From: Acinetobacter wuhouensis | Lineage (GTDB): Bacteria > Pseudomonadota > Gammaproteobacteria > Pseudomonadales > Moraxellaceae | DNA length: 30,787 bases | Direction: 5' to 3' | NCBI RefSeq assembly: GCF_001696605.3 | Contig: NZ_CP031710.1 | Coordinates: 1 to 30,787, forward strand | Shown here: piece after piece, positions 6,873-13,921 of the stretch | How positions within the stretch are numbered: position 1 is the stretch's first letter | Layout: the number at the start of each line of letters is the position of its first letter | Position numbers and translations under genes: made by a program | The notes under the pieces: generated by a model | What the model saw: the letters and a program-made list of their open reading frames with translations, nothing else | Databases searched by the model: none | Told to the model about the DNA's origin: nothing

Positions 6873-7724
6873 CTAGACAGTATCGTGGACAATCGATCCC
6901 TCTAAATTCTTGAAATATTTCTGTTCAAAGGCTTCTGGACTTAACCAGCCGTTTGCAGAATGCCTTCTGACCCGATTGTAATAAATCTCAATATAATCAA
7001 ACAAGACCGCATTCGCCTCTTTTCGAGTCGAAAACACACTGCCATGTACCACATGACCTTTTAATGTATGAAAGAAGCTTTCAGTCACTGCATTATCCCA
7101 ACAGTTTCCACGTCTAGACATACTCTGAGTACAATCATTTTTCAGTAACAGCGCTCTAAAATCACGACTACAGTACTGTGAGCCTTGGTCCGAATGAACC
7201 ATAACACCAGTTGGATAACCCTGACGAGCCATTGCATAGTTAAACGTATCACACACCAACTGGCGGTCTATTCGATGGCTGGTTTGCCACCCCACGATAC
7301 GACGGCTAAATAAATCTAGCATCACACATAAATACAACCAACCTTCTTTAGTGCGGATATAGGTAATGTCTGTTGTCCAGACTTTATTAGGCTGAGTAAC
7401 TGTAAATTGGCGATCCAACAAGTTGGGTGCTGTAGGCAAACGATGGGTTGAATCAGTCGTATGCTTGTATTTACGCGCAATCCTGCTACGTAAACCAAGC
7501 TTTTTTAGCATCCTTCCAATAGTACGTTCGCTCATGTTGTAACCTAAATCATGCATGTCATGTACTAATGAAGGTGCACCCAATCGTGCATGATGCTGCC
7601 AATATACGGCTTTTAAGTCATTATATTTCTGTGCCGTATTGGCTTGACGTTTTCGCCAGGCATAATAGCCTGAAGTGCTGACACCTAGGTATTTACAGGC
7701 AGAAGATACGGTGACTTCATTCAT
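6873..7724 (-). CDS. IS3-family transposase OrfB (DDE integrase), copy 1
   Basis: Catalytic half of the transposase. The rve-type integrase core shows the DDE residues in WTTDITYI, HSDQGSQY and NAVTESFFHTLKG, preceded by an HTH_21-like region (LGAPSLVHDMHDLGYNMSERTIGRMLKKLGL). The frame is open upstream of the first ATG. A -1 shift at A AAA AAA G near the end of orfA (about 7783-7791) would read through to make the OrfAB fusion, the standard expression mode of this family. It ends five bases inside the left terminal repeat. Confidence 0.92.
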   Translation of the reverse strand: MNEVTVSSACKYLGVSTSGYYAWRKRQANTAQKYNDLKAVYWQHHARLGAPSLVHDMHDLGYNMSERTIGRMLKKLGLRSRIARKYKHTTDSTHRLPTAPNLLDRQFTVTQPNKVWTTDITYIRTKEGWLYLCVMLDLFSRRIVGWQTSHRIDRQLVCDTFNYAMARQGYPTGVMVHSDQGSQYCSRDFRALLLKNDCTQSMSRRGNCWDNAVTESFFHTLKGHVVHGSVFSTRKEANAVLFDYIEIYYNRVRRHSANGWLSPEAFEQKYFKNLEGSIVHDTV

Positions 7725-7738
7725 ATCTAGATCTTGAA

Positions 7739-8032
7739 TTACCGTGTACTTTTCTTGGCATGATCTGTTAGAAAGTACACATGCGCTTTTTTTAAGATGT
7801 CATTGGCTTCCTTGAGCTGTTTGACTTCTTTCTCTAATTCCACGATCCGCTGTTGTTCTGGTGAAAGTTGACGTTTGCTTGAACCTGCCGGATTGGTTTC
7901 ACGAATCCATTTATCTAATGTTGAATAACCCACACCTAATTTCTGGGCGATTGCAGCTACAGACTCGTGTGAGTTTGAAAGTGCATAATCAATCGCTTGC
8001 TGTTTAAATTCGGGACTAAAACGTTTAGCCAT
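7739..8032 (-). CDS. IS3-family transposase OrfA (HTH), copy 1
   Basis: DNA-binding half of the transposase, 97 residues from the ATG at 8032 (MAKRFSPEFKQQAIDYALS), which has GGAG nine bases upstream. It has the HTH of the transposase 8 family (VAAIAQKLGVGYSTLDKWIR) and a C-terminal leucine-zipper-like segment (RIVELEKEVKQLKEANDILK). The A7 run encoding LKK is the likely -1 frameshift signal joining it to OrfB. Confidence 0.9.
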   Translation of the reverse strand: MAKRFSPEFKQQAIDYALSNSHESVAAIAQKLGVGYSTLDKWIRETNPAGSSKRQLSPEQQRIVELEKEVKQLKEANDILKKAHVYFLTDHAKKSTR

Positions 8033-8129
8033 TTCTTGAATCTCCAAAGATTAAAGTTACGTTATCTTTAGAGGGACGTGCTGTCCATTATTTTGTCTAG
8101 GATCAAGTCTTCAAGCTCACCTTAAAGAA

Positions 8130-8420
8130 TTAACCTACTAGAGGATGCTCTTTCATTAAATTCTGTATGTCATTTGGGTCATAACAACCACATAAGCCTA
8201 GAAGCACTACGTCTGATATCTCATCAATACAACAACCTGAAACGATTTGCATACGTTGATTTTTGTCATATCCAAAAACTGTATATGTCAAATCTTCATC
8301 ATCAAAATGATCTTTACAGATTGAACAGCAATCAGGGTATTTCTTCAAAACCTTATCAATATCTTTTTGCTGAGTAACAGTAACGCTCATATAACAACTC
8401 AAATAACTTTTCTTGGCCAT
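8130..8420 (-). CDS. Unknown cysteine-rich 96-residue protein
   Basis: Not recognised. Seven cysteines in 96 residues, grouped as DCCSICKDHF, SGCCIDE and LCGCY, suggest metal binding, possibly one or two zinc sites. The N-terminus MAKKSYLSCYMSVTVTQQKD is not a clear signal peptide, so a cytoplasmic zinc-ribbon-like protein is more likely than an exported disulfide protein. It is the only native gene left in its module, between the IS and pdif site 4. The ATG at 8420 has no good ribosome binding site; a GTG or internal ATG start cannot be excluded. Confidence 0.55.
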   Translation of the reverse strand: MAKKSYLSCYMSVTVTQQKDIDKVLKKYPDCCSICKDHFDDEDLTYTVFGYDKNQRMQIVSGCCIDEISDVVLLGLCGCYDPNDIQNLMKEHPLVG

Positions 8421-8454
8421 AATTTTACATCTATATTTTTCTGAATATCCTTTT

Positions 8455-8482
8455 ATTTAGCATGATGGGCATTATTCGGAAT
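8455..8482 (+). other. pdif site 4, XerD-XerC orientation, diverged
   Basis: XerD arm ATTTAGCATGA, spacer TGGGCA, XerC arm TTATTCGGAAT. Both arms differ from the consensus, so activity may be reduced. It starts HigBA module 1. Confidence 0.75.
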
Positions 8483-8483
8483 G

Positions 8484-8507
8484 AGAGCGGACAACTCTCG
8501 TTTTTTG
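8484..8507 (+). terminator. Hairpin just inside the HigBA module, copy 1
   Basis: Stem GAGAG / CTCTC followed by TTTTTT. The equivalent place in copy 2 (19964-19991) has the stem CGAGA / TCTCG with different loop bases and the same T-tract. It probably insulates the module from transcription entering through the pdif site. Confidence 0.6.
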
Positions 8508-8530
8508 TTATGGAAACTGCTAAAATACAA

Positions 8531-8547
8531 GTACGCCATTGACGTAC
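8531..8547. promoter_or_regulatory. Probable HigA operator, copy 1
   Basis: Palindrome GTACG-CCATTGA-CGTAC, ten bases before the toxin start and just after a TAAAAT -10-like hexamer (8521-8526). In copy 2 both arms change together to ATACG and CGTAT, so pairing symmetry is kept. That supports a protein-binding operator, presumably for HigA autoregulation. Confidence 0.65.
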
Positions 8548-8556
8548 AAAGAGTCC

Positions 8557-8877
8557 ATGTTATTTATTGAAACCAGCATCTTTACCAAGCAAATTAAAGA
8601 CCTTGTATCTGATGAGGAATATCGTCAACTTCAGGAAGATCTTTTGGTACAGCCTGATAGAGGTGATCTAATCAAGAATGGCGGTGGTATTCGCAAAGTA
8701 CGTTGTGCTCAAGGTAACAAAGGAAAAAGTGGTGGCATTCGGGTGATTTATTATTGGGTCACCGAGGATGATCAGATATTTTTCTTAGTGGCTTATCCAA
8801 AATCAGTGAAAGATAATTTAACAGATAAGGAAACAGCCATTCTGCGCCAACTCGTGAAGGAGCAATTTCATGGATAA
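8557..8877 (+). CDS. higB: HigB-type toxin of the RelE superfamily, copy 1
   Basis: Predicted ribosome-dependent mRNA interferase of the RelE/HigB fold, 106 residues from ATG 8557 (MLFIETSIFTKQIKDLVSDE). The characteristic core is GGGIRKVRCA followed by KGKSGGIRVIYYWV and FFLVAYPKSVKDNLTDKE. As in many HigBA systems the toxin gene comes first, and its stop overlaps the antitoxin start (ATGGATAA). A near-identical copy with its own antitoxin lies at 20040. A TTG start 18 bases upstream is possible but has no better ribosome binding site and would overlap the operator palindrome. Confidence 0.9.
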   Translation: MLFIETSIFTKQIKDLVSDEEYRQLQEDLLVQPDRGDLIKNGGGIRKVRCAQGNKGKSGGIRVIYYWVTEDDQIFFLVAYPKSVKDNLTDKETAILRQLVKEQFHG

Positions 8878-9142
8878 CAACTTATTTGATGACTTGGTTG
8901 CTTCAATCAAAGAAGCTGGAGCTATCAAACGTAAAGAAGTTAAAGCAAGTCGAGTTACAGAACTCGAACTACCAGATATTAAAGAAGTACGTGAAAAAAC
9001 AGGCTTGAGCCAAAATGAGTTTGCTGCACGTCTGCATATTAGTCCTCGTACCCTGCAAAATTGGGAACAGGGACGACGCTATCCAACTGGACCAGCAGCT
9101 ACATTGATTCGAATTTTAGATGCTCATCCAAGTCTTATTTAA
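8870..9142 (+). CDS. higA: HigA-type antitoxin with XRE helix-turn-helix, copy 1
   Basis: Antitoxin and autorepressor partner of HigB, 90 residues. The C-terminal half holds an XRE HTH (REKTGLSQNEFAARLHISPR then TLQNWEQGRRYPTGPAA). The N-terminal helical part (NNLFDDLVASIKEAGAIKRK) would contact the toxin. The order toxin then antitoxin, an 8-base overlap and a terminator 12 bases after the stop define a two-gene operon. The protein is identical in copy 2, while the DNA differs at several silent sites. Confidence 0.9.
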   Translation: MDNNLFDDLVASIKEAGAIKRKEVKASRVTELELPDIKEVREKTGLSQNEFAARLHISPRTLQNWEQGRRYPTGPAATLIRILDAHPSLI

Positions 9143-9154
9143 AAAATTACTTAA

Positions 9155-9182
9155 AAAATGGGAGCTTAAGGCTCCCATTTTT
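9155..9182. terminator. HigBA copy 1 terminator abutting the pdif site
   Basis: Stem GGGAGC / GCTCCC with A bases before and T bases after, so probably active on both strands. It ends one base before pdif site 5. The same hairpin recurs beside pdif at 20639 and 26571. Confidence 0.85.
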
Positions 9183-9183
9183 A

Positions 9184-9211
9184 GATTCGTATAACGTGTA
9201 TTATGTTAATT
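9184..9211 (+). other. pdif site 5, XerC-XerD orientation
   Basis: XerC arm GATTCGTATAA, spacer CGTGTA, XerD arm TTATGTTAATT followed by TTAGAAA. The spacer and orientation match the sites at 24482 and 26600. Confidence 0.9.
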
Positions 9212-9967
9212 TTAGAAAACATTGATAATTGTCTTTAAGTTTAGGAAGCATAAAATTGTCTATTCCACTGAGTGAAATTCAAAAACTGACTAATAACCCT
9301 GAATGGCAAAAAAACATTCAAATAATTAATCAAACTCTAATAAATGCTCAAACAGGACTTATTGCTTTTTTTAAAAAGCCTGAAGTACAACAAACATTAA
9401 TAGGTATCCAAAATGCCTCTATAGCACTTAACAAATACTTAAATGATCCAGTAGTTCAAAAAAATCTACAAAATTTCCAAAAGTTAGTAGTAGAGATTGT
9501 AAACAGTCAAAATTTTCAAAAAAACTACATTAACAACCAGAAAATTGCTAACACAGAGAATTTTACTTTTTTTGAAGAAAGTATTCGTGATGAAATTAAT
9601 GTTTCGGAGCAACTTCAATCTTTTGAAACCGAAGAAGAGAAAAGTAGGTTTTTAAATTTCTTTCTACAATTTATATTTATTATTTTTACGTTTCATATAA
9701 ATAACTTAGAAACAACTTCCGACTTTAAAGAAGCTTATATTTACTATGTGAATAATATTGAATCAAAAGGTATAACTATTTCACGCATTCATTTAAGAGA
9801 GGCTCCAAGTTTTCAAAGTGAATCCATTATTGTTATTCCTAGAAATACACCTTTGAAAGTATATAAAGAAGTTACGAATAGAGATGGATCCGTAAATTTG
9901 AACAACTCCTATAAGTGATATTCTGCTCCTCAAATGATGTTATAAACATCAATATATGGAGTATTTT

Positions 9968-10273
9968 ATGGCACGTAGACCAAGAAGAAATCATTCAAAT
10001 GATTTTAAAGCTAAGGTAGCACTTGCTGCGATTAAAGCAGAAAAAACACTTGCTGAATTGAGTGCTGAGTTTGATGTTCATCAAAACCAAATTATTGACT
10101 GGAAAAATCAATTGATCTCAGCTTCCTCGCAAGCTTTCGATCAATCAAAAGCTCCAACAGAACCACCCATCGATCTAAAAAAACTACATGCAAAAATCGG
10201 TGAGCAGGCATTAGAAATTGATTTTTTAGAAGGTGTGTTGAAGAAACTGGGCCGCTTCAACCACAAAAGTTAA
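9968..10273 (+). CDS. IS3-family transposase OrfA, copy A
   Basis: HTH half of the transposase, 101 residues from ATG 9968 (MARRPRRNHSNDFKAKVALA), with GGAG six bases upstream. The transposase 8-type HTH is EKTLAELSAEFDVHQNQIIDW, and the end DFLEGVLKKLGRF marks the usual hand-over to OrfB. The frame 0/-1 change must occur near DFLEGVLKK. A T TTT TTA heptamer is in phase there, and an A-rich AAGAAA lies a few codons later; either could be the slippage site. Confidence 0.88.
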   Translation: MARRPRRNHSNDFKAKVALAAIKAEKTLAELSAEFDVHQNQIIDWKNQLISASSQAFDQSKAPTEPPIDLKKLHAKIGEQALEIDFLEGVLKKLGRFNHKS

Positions 10274-10359
10274 TCGACGACTCACTTCAGATTTCAGTAT
10301 CTAAGCAAGCTAAGCTGCTGAAAGTCTCCCGTGGTTGTTATTACTATCGCCCAAAACCT

Positions 10360-11100
10360 GTGAGTGCATCAGATCTGAAGCTGATGCGATGTATTGATGA
10401 ATTACATATGCAATATCCTTTTGCAGGCAGTCGTATGATGCGTGATTTGTTGAATCGTCAAGGACATCATATAGGACGACGTCATACACGTACTTTAATG
10501 AAGAAAATGGGTATTCAGGCGTTATATTGCAAACCAAATTTAAGCCAGGCTAATCAAGCTCACCGTAAATATCCATATCTGCTCAAAGGGTTGGCTATTC
10601 AGCGCAGTAATCAAGTGTGGTCTACGGATATAACGTATATCCCTATGGCAAAAGGCTTTGTTTATTTATGTGCTGTGATTGATTGGCATAGCCGCAAGGT
10701 ACTTGCGCATAGGGTATCGATTAGTATGGAGGTGGATTTTTGTATTTCGGCTTTAAATGAAGCGATTGAAAAATATGGTCGACCTGAAATATTTAATACA
10801 GACCAAGGCAGCCAGTTTACCAGTGATGCATTTATTGATGTATTGAAATCAAATGGCATTCAAATCAGTATGGATGGTAAAGGTCGATGGGTAGATAATG
10901 TGATGGTTGAACGATTATGGCGGAGCGTTAAATATGAAGAGGTGTATCTCAAAGCTTATAGCAGTGTCACAGATGCGAAAAAGCAATTAAGTGCATATTT
11001 TGAGTTTTATAATTTGAAACGACCTCATTCGAGTCTAGACAAAATGACACCAAATGAGTTTTACTATGATCAGCTACCCCAACAAAACAAGGTGGCTTAA
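10360..11100 (+). CDS. IS3-family transposase OrfB (DDE integrase), copy A
   Basis: Catalytic half with the integrase core: DDE residues in WSTDITYIPM, NTDQGSQFTS and NVMVERLWRSVK, preceded by HTH_21-like FAGSRMMRDLLNRQGHHIGR. The frame is open upstream through VSKQAKLLKVSRGCYYYRP, so the GTG start given here is only a convention; the active protein is expected to be the -1 frameshift product with OrfA. Confidence 0.9.
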   Translation: MSASDLKLMRCIDELHMQYPFAGSRMMRDLLNRQGHHIGRRHTRTLMKKMGIQALYCKPNLSQANQAHRKYPYLLKGLAIQRSNQVWSTDITYIPMAKGFVYLCAVIDWHSRKVLAHRVSISMEVDFCISALNEAIEKYGRPEIFNTDQGSQFTSDAFIDVLKSNGIQISMDGKGRWVDNVMVERLWRSVKYEEVYLKAYSSVTDAKKQLSAYFEFYNLKRPHSSLDKMTPNEFYYDQLPQQNKVA

Positions 11101-11323
11101 CTAGAGCGGAATATCACTTATAAATACGCTTTTAGTTGTTCAAACAAGTGGGACCACCTCTAATAGATGGGTTAAAGTTTCTGTGAATATAAATAATATA
11201 GACCTTGAAGGGTATGTATCTGAAGTTTATATAAAAAGAGTTAAAAATAAATATGATTTTAACTCTTCTTTAGCTGTCGATGACAAATAGACTAATGCTC
11301 TACGATAAGCATGAAATTTATTT

Positions 11324-11791
11324 TTAGATTTTTAGATTTTTTTCTAAACTTAAAAATAAGTCGTTACTAATCATGTTGATATCATTGTAAAGTTGATTGT
11401 CAGCTCCTATCTTTTGCCTAGATAAAGTTCCAAAATTACCACCAGAAATTATCTTTCTAAATTCAATAAAATTAATTTCTAAATCTAGTTTTTGACCATC
11501 ATCTTTTAGTTGGTCACTAACCAAAGAGATATAAACACCAAGTTTCTGTAAACTTGTTGTAAGAATAGGTTCTAACTTTTTAGCTTCTTCATCGCTACCT
11601 GAGTAAGAATAATAAGTCTTTGCTGATGCTGCTATCTCATCAATAGTTTTCTGTGCTGCCTCAATTCTTTTATTGTGAATGGTATTAGCTTTAGATGTGT
11701 TATCTCTTTTATAAACTATATACCATCCTAATATGGTTAATAAGGATGGTAGTAATGGCAGAAAATATGTTTTAAAAATATCAGCTATCAC
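11324..11791 (-). CDS. Single-pass membrane protein of the GHKL/STAS operon
   Basis: Third gene of the operon, 155 residues. One strong membrane segment at about residues 8-27 (YFLPLLPSLLTILGWYIVY) is followed by a cytoplasmic helical domain (KRIEAAQKTIDEIAASAKTY and ITTSL-like helices to the C-terminus). The start is a GTG whose GTGA overlaps the STAS-like gene stop, so translation is probably coupled and the two proteins should be made together. Not assigned to a family. It could be the membrane effector or target of the upstream ATPase/STAS pair (inference). It converges on the end of the SH3 gene with 33 bases between stops. Confidence 0.65.
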   Translation of the reverse strand: MIADIFKTYFLPLLPSLLTILGWYIVYKRDNTSKANTIHNKRIEAAQKTIDEIAASAKTYYSYSGSDEEAKKLEPILTTSLQKLGVYISLVSDQLKDDGQKLDLEINFIEFRKIISGGNFGTLSRQKIGADNQLYNDINMISNDLFLSLEKNLKI

Positions 11792-12123
11792 TTAGCAAAA
11801 GCTCTATCAGCATCTTGAACATAACTATTAATTTCAGGTAACAGGTAGGGATCTCTACTGAGAATTTTTACTTTAGCTTTAAACTCATTAACACTCATAC
11901 CTGTTAAACGAATTAATCCACCAAAAGCTTCTTCTAAGAAAGAAGATCCATATCCTCTAACTCCATCAAAATCAATTTCAACCTCATCATGGGTAGTGAT
12001 AGCAGGAATTAACAGATTTTTTAAAAAAACCTCTCCTGAATTTTTACCATCAGAAACATAGCGCCCCGCAGGGTTTTTTGAGAATTGTCTTGCTACATTG
12101 ATTTTCATAACACTTTTACTCAT
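11788..12123 (-). CDS. STAS-like protein of the DUF4325 type
   Basis: Predicted 111-residue protein starting MSKSVMKINVARQFSKNPAG. The motif VEIDFDGVRGYGSSFLEEAFGGL is characteristic of the STAS-like DUF4325 family, in which a Ser-containing loop sits where anti-sigma-factor antagonists are phosphorylated. The ATG at 12123 has AGGAG six bases upstream and overlaps the stop of the GHKL gene (ATGAGTAA), so the two are translationally coupled. The pairing with a GHKL ATPase resembles partner-switching modules of the SpoIIAB/SpoIIAA type; applying that here is inference. Confidence 0.75.
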   Translation of the reverse strand: MSKSVMKINVARQFSKNPAGRYVSDGKNSGEVFLKNLLIPAITTHDEVEIDFDGVRGYGSSFLEEAFGGLIRLTGMSVNEFKAKVKILSRDPYLLPEINSYVQDADRAFAK

Positions 12124-12639
12124 GAGATGCTCCTGAAGCGTTGTCGGAGATCTGCTTATCAATAGGGATTTCCCATAGGATTACGGTTCCATCTATTGAT
12201 TGTTTATATGGTAACGAGAACCCATCTACTATACCTGTTAAAGGCCGATCTTCAATCATACCTCTATTAATAATATAAGATCCTTTATTGCTTAGAATAG
12301 CAATAGATGCTTTGTGATCACAAAGTGTACTTATTTGATTAATAATTTGATTTAAGCCTTTGCCTCTATTAACAAGATTTGTTCTTGTATTGCCAATTTC
12401 AATAGCCGCTTTAATCGATGCACTATCTCTATCATATTTTTCTTTATGCGATTTCAAGAAATTTTTAAGACTTGAAAACCAATCTTCAGCAACATTCTCT
12501 GAGTTTCTCAGTAGAGATTTAGGAATGCCTATACCTAAATCACACACACAAATAGACAGCTTGTTGTCTTTCTCTTGGGAGAATATCCACCATTTCTTTG
12601 CTTTCATAGGATCATTGATGAATCTCTTTTCCAAATATG
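12116..12639 (-). pseudogene. C-terminal half of a GHKL-type ATPase, cut by the IS
   Basis: The readable part starts right after the IS border (SYLEKRFINDPMKAKKWWIFS) and includes ICVCDLGIGIPKSL, the G1 box (DxGxGIP) of Bergerat-fold ATPases, and NRGKGLNQIINQIS, a G2-like box. It ends at the coupled STAS-like gene. The N box (a Glu...Asn...His-Ala helix expected before the KWW motif) is missing here and also from the N-terminal fragment at 13922, so the ATP site is incomplete. An internal ATG at 12634 could give a 172-residue fragment, which would be inactive as an ATPase. Confidence 0.75.
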
Positions 12640-12700
12640 AGAGGTGGTCCCACTTGTTTGAACAACTAAAAGCGTATTTATAAGTGATATTCCGCTCTAG

Positions 12701-13441
12701 TTAAGCCACCTTGTTTTGTTGGGGTAGCTGATCATAGTAAAACTCATTTGGTGTCATTTTGTCTAGACTCGAATGAGGTCGTTTCAAATTATAAAACTCA
12801 AAATATGCACTTAATTGCTTTTTCGCATCTGTGACACTGCTATAAGCTTTGAGATACACCTCTTCATATTTAACGCTCCGCCATAATCGTTCAACCATCA
12901 CATTATCTACCCATCGACCTTTACCATCCATACTGATTTGAATGCCATTTGATTTCAATACATCAATAAATGCATCACTGGTAAACTGGCTGCCTTGGTC
13001 TGTATTAAATATTTCAGGTCGACCATATTTTTCAATCGCTTCATTTAAAGCCGAAATACAAAAATCCACCTCCATACTAATCGATACCCTATGCGCAAGT
13101 ACCTTGCGGCTATGCCAATCAATCACAGCACATAAATAAACAAAGCCTTTTGCCATAGGGATATACGTTATATCCGTAGACCACACTTGATTACTGCGCT
13201 GAATAGCCAACCCTTTGAGCAGATATGGATATTTACGGTGAGCTTGATTAGCCTGGCTTAAATTTGGTTTGCAATATAACGCCTGAATACCCATTTTCTT
13301 CATTAAAGTACGTGTATGACGTCGTCCTATATGATGTCCTTGACGATTCAACAAATCACGCATCATACGACTGCCTGCAAAAGGATATTGCATATGTAAT
13401 TCATCAATACATCGCATCAGCTTCAGATCTGATGCACTCAC
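12701..13441 (-). CDS. IS3-family transposase OrfB, copy B
   Basis: Identical at protein level to the OrfB at 10360, including the DDE residues; made as the frameshift product with OrfA. Confidence 0.9.
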   Translation of the reverse strand: MSASDLKLMRCIDELHMQYPFAGSRMMRDLLNRQGHHIGRRHTRTLMKKMGIQALYCKPNLSQANQAHRKYPYLLKGLAIQRSNQVWSTDITYIPMAKGFVYLCAVIDWHSRKVLAHRVSISMEVDFCISALNEAIEKYGRPEIFNTDQGSQFTSDAFIDVLKSNGIQISMDGKGRWVDNVMVERLWRSVKYEEVYLKAYSSVTDAKKQLSAYFEFYNLKRPHSSLDKMTPNEFYYDQLPQQNKVA

Positions 13442-13527
13442 AGGTTTTGGGCGATAGTAATAACAACCACGGGAGACTTTCAGCAGCTTAGCTTGCTTAG
13501 ATACTGAAATCTGAAGTGAGTCGTCGA

Positions 13528-13833
13528 TTAACTTTTGTGGTTGAAGCGGCCCAGTTTCTTCAACACACCTTCTAAAAAATCAATTTCTAATGCCTGCTCA
13601 CCGATTTTTGCATGTAGTTTTTTTAGATCGATGGGTGGTTCTGTTGGAGCTTTTGATTGATCGAAAGCTTGCGAGGAAGCTGAGATCAATTGATTTTTCC
13701 AGTCAATAATTTGGTTTTGATGAACATCAAACTCAGCACTCAATTCAGCAAGTGTTTTTTCTGCTTTAATCGCAGCAAGTGCTACCTTAGCTTTAAAATC
13801 ATTTGAATGATTTCTTCTTGGTCTACGTGCCAT
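13528..13833 (-). CDS. IS3-family transposase OrfA, copy B
   Basis: Identical at protein level to the OrfA at 9968 (start MARRPRRNHSNDF). Confidence 0.88.
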   Translation of the reverse strand: MARRPRRNHSNDFKAKVALAAIKAEKTLAELSAEFDVHQNQIIDWKNQLISASSQAFDQSKAPTEPPIDLKKLHAKIGEQALEIDFLEGVLKKLGRFNHKS

Positions 13834-13921
13834 AAAATACTCCATATATTGATGTTTATAACATCATTTGAGGAGCAGAATATCACTTATAGGAGTTGTT
13901 CAAATTTACGGATCCATCTCT

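Larger units (their letters stand above)
6868..8105 (-). mobile_element. IS3-family insertion sequence, 1238 bp, copy 1
   Basis: Element bounded by TGATCCTAGACA and the inverted copy TGTCTAGGATCA, with a 3-base target duplication AGT at 6865-6867 and 8106-8108. It carries orfA and orfB on the minus strand with an A-run slippage site between them. Base for base it appears the same as the copy at 26862-28099, in the same orientation. It landed 9 bases beyond pdif site 3 and downstream of the cysteine-rich gene, so it disrupts no obvious reading frame. Confidence 0.92.
9880..11161 (+). mobile_element. IS3-family insertion sequence, 1282 bp, copy A
   Basis: The ends AGAGATGGATCC and (inverted) AGAGGTGGTCCC are imperfect terminal repeats, with further similarity inward (TTTGAACAACT and TATAAGTGATATTC on both sides). 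The target duplication is AAT (9877-9879 and 11162-11164). A second copy lies inverted at 12640-13921; the translated products are identical. It interrupts the SH3 gene. Confidence 0.9.
9256..11290 (+). pseudogene. SH3-domain protein gene interrupted by an IS3-family element
   Basis: Coding parts are 9256-9879 and 11165-11290, separated by the 1282-bp IS and one copy of its AAT target repeat. Removing them joins KVYKEVTN directly to RWVKVSVN, which restores a normal bacterial SH3 fold: RIHLREAPSFQSESIIVI, KVYKEV, RWVKV, EGYVSEVYIKRVK. The restored protein is about 250 residues. It has a repeat-like helical N-terminal part (NNPEWQKN, PEVQQT, DPVVQKN, SQNFQKN), one hydrophobic helix (FLQFIFIIFTFHI) and a C-terminal SH3. 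TTG 9256 is preferred as start because AGGAAG lies seven bases upstream; an in-frame TTG exists at 9229. Function unknown. It converges on the GHKL/STAS operon. Confidence 0.85.
12640..13921 (-). mobile_element. IS3-family insertion sequence, 1282 bp, copy B (inverted)
   Basis: Inverted copy of the element at 9880-11161, with the same terminal repeats and identical translated products. Its flanks (CATA on one side and TATAT on the other, read on the minus strand) do not form a matching 3-base duplication. That points to a deletion or rearrangement at this insertion rather than simple transposition. It splits the GHKL ATPase gene. Confidence 0.9.

Noticed and set aside
10310..10537. Frames antisense to the transposase genes, present in both IS copies
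   Set aside because: Repeated only because the IS is repeated; no coding evidence of their own.
9910..11130. IS ends placed at TGATATTC / GAATATCA for the 1282-bp element
   Set aside because: These inner repeats give no target duplication and do not restore the SH3 frame; the outer AGAG ends do both.
9910..11145. TTTGAACAACT and its inverted copy around the transposase genes considered as an integron attC-like site
   Set aside because: They are part of the IS terminal regions, and the core-site bases of attC are not present.
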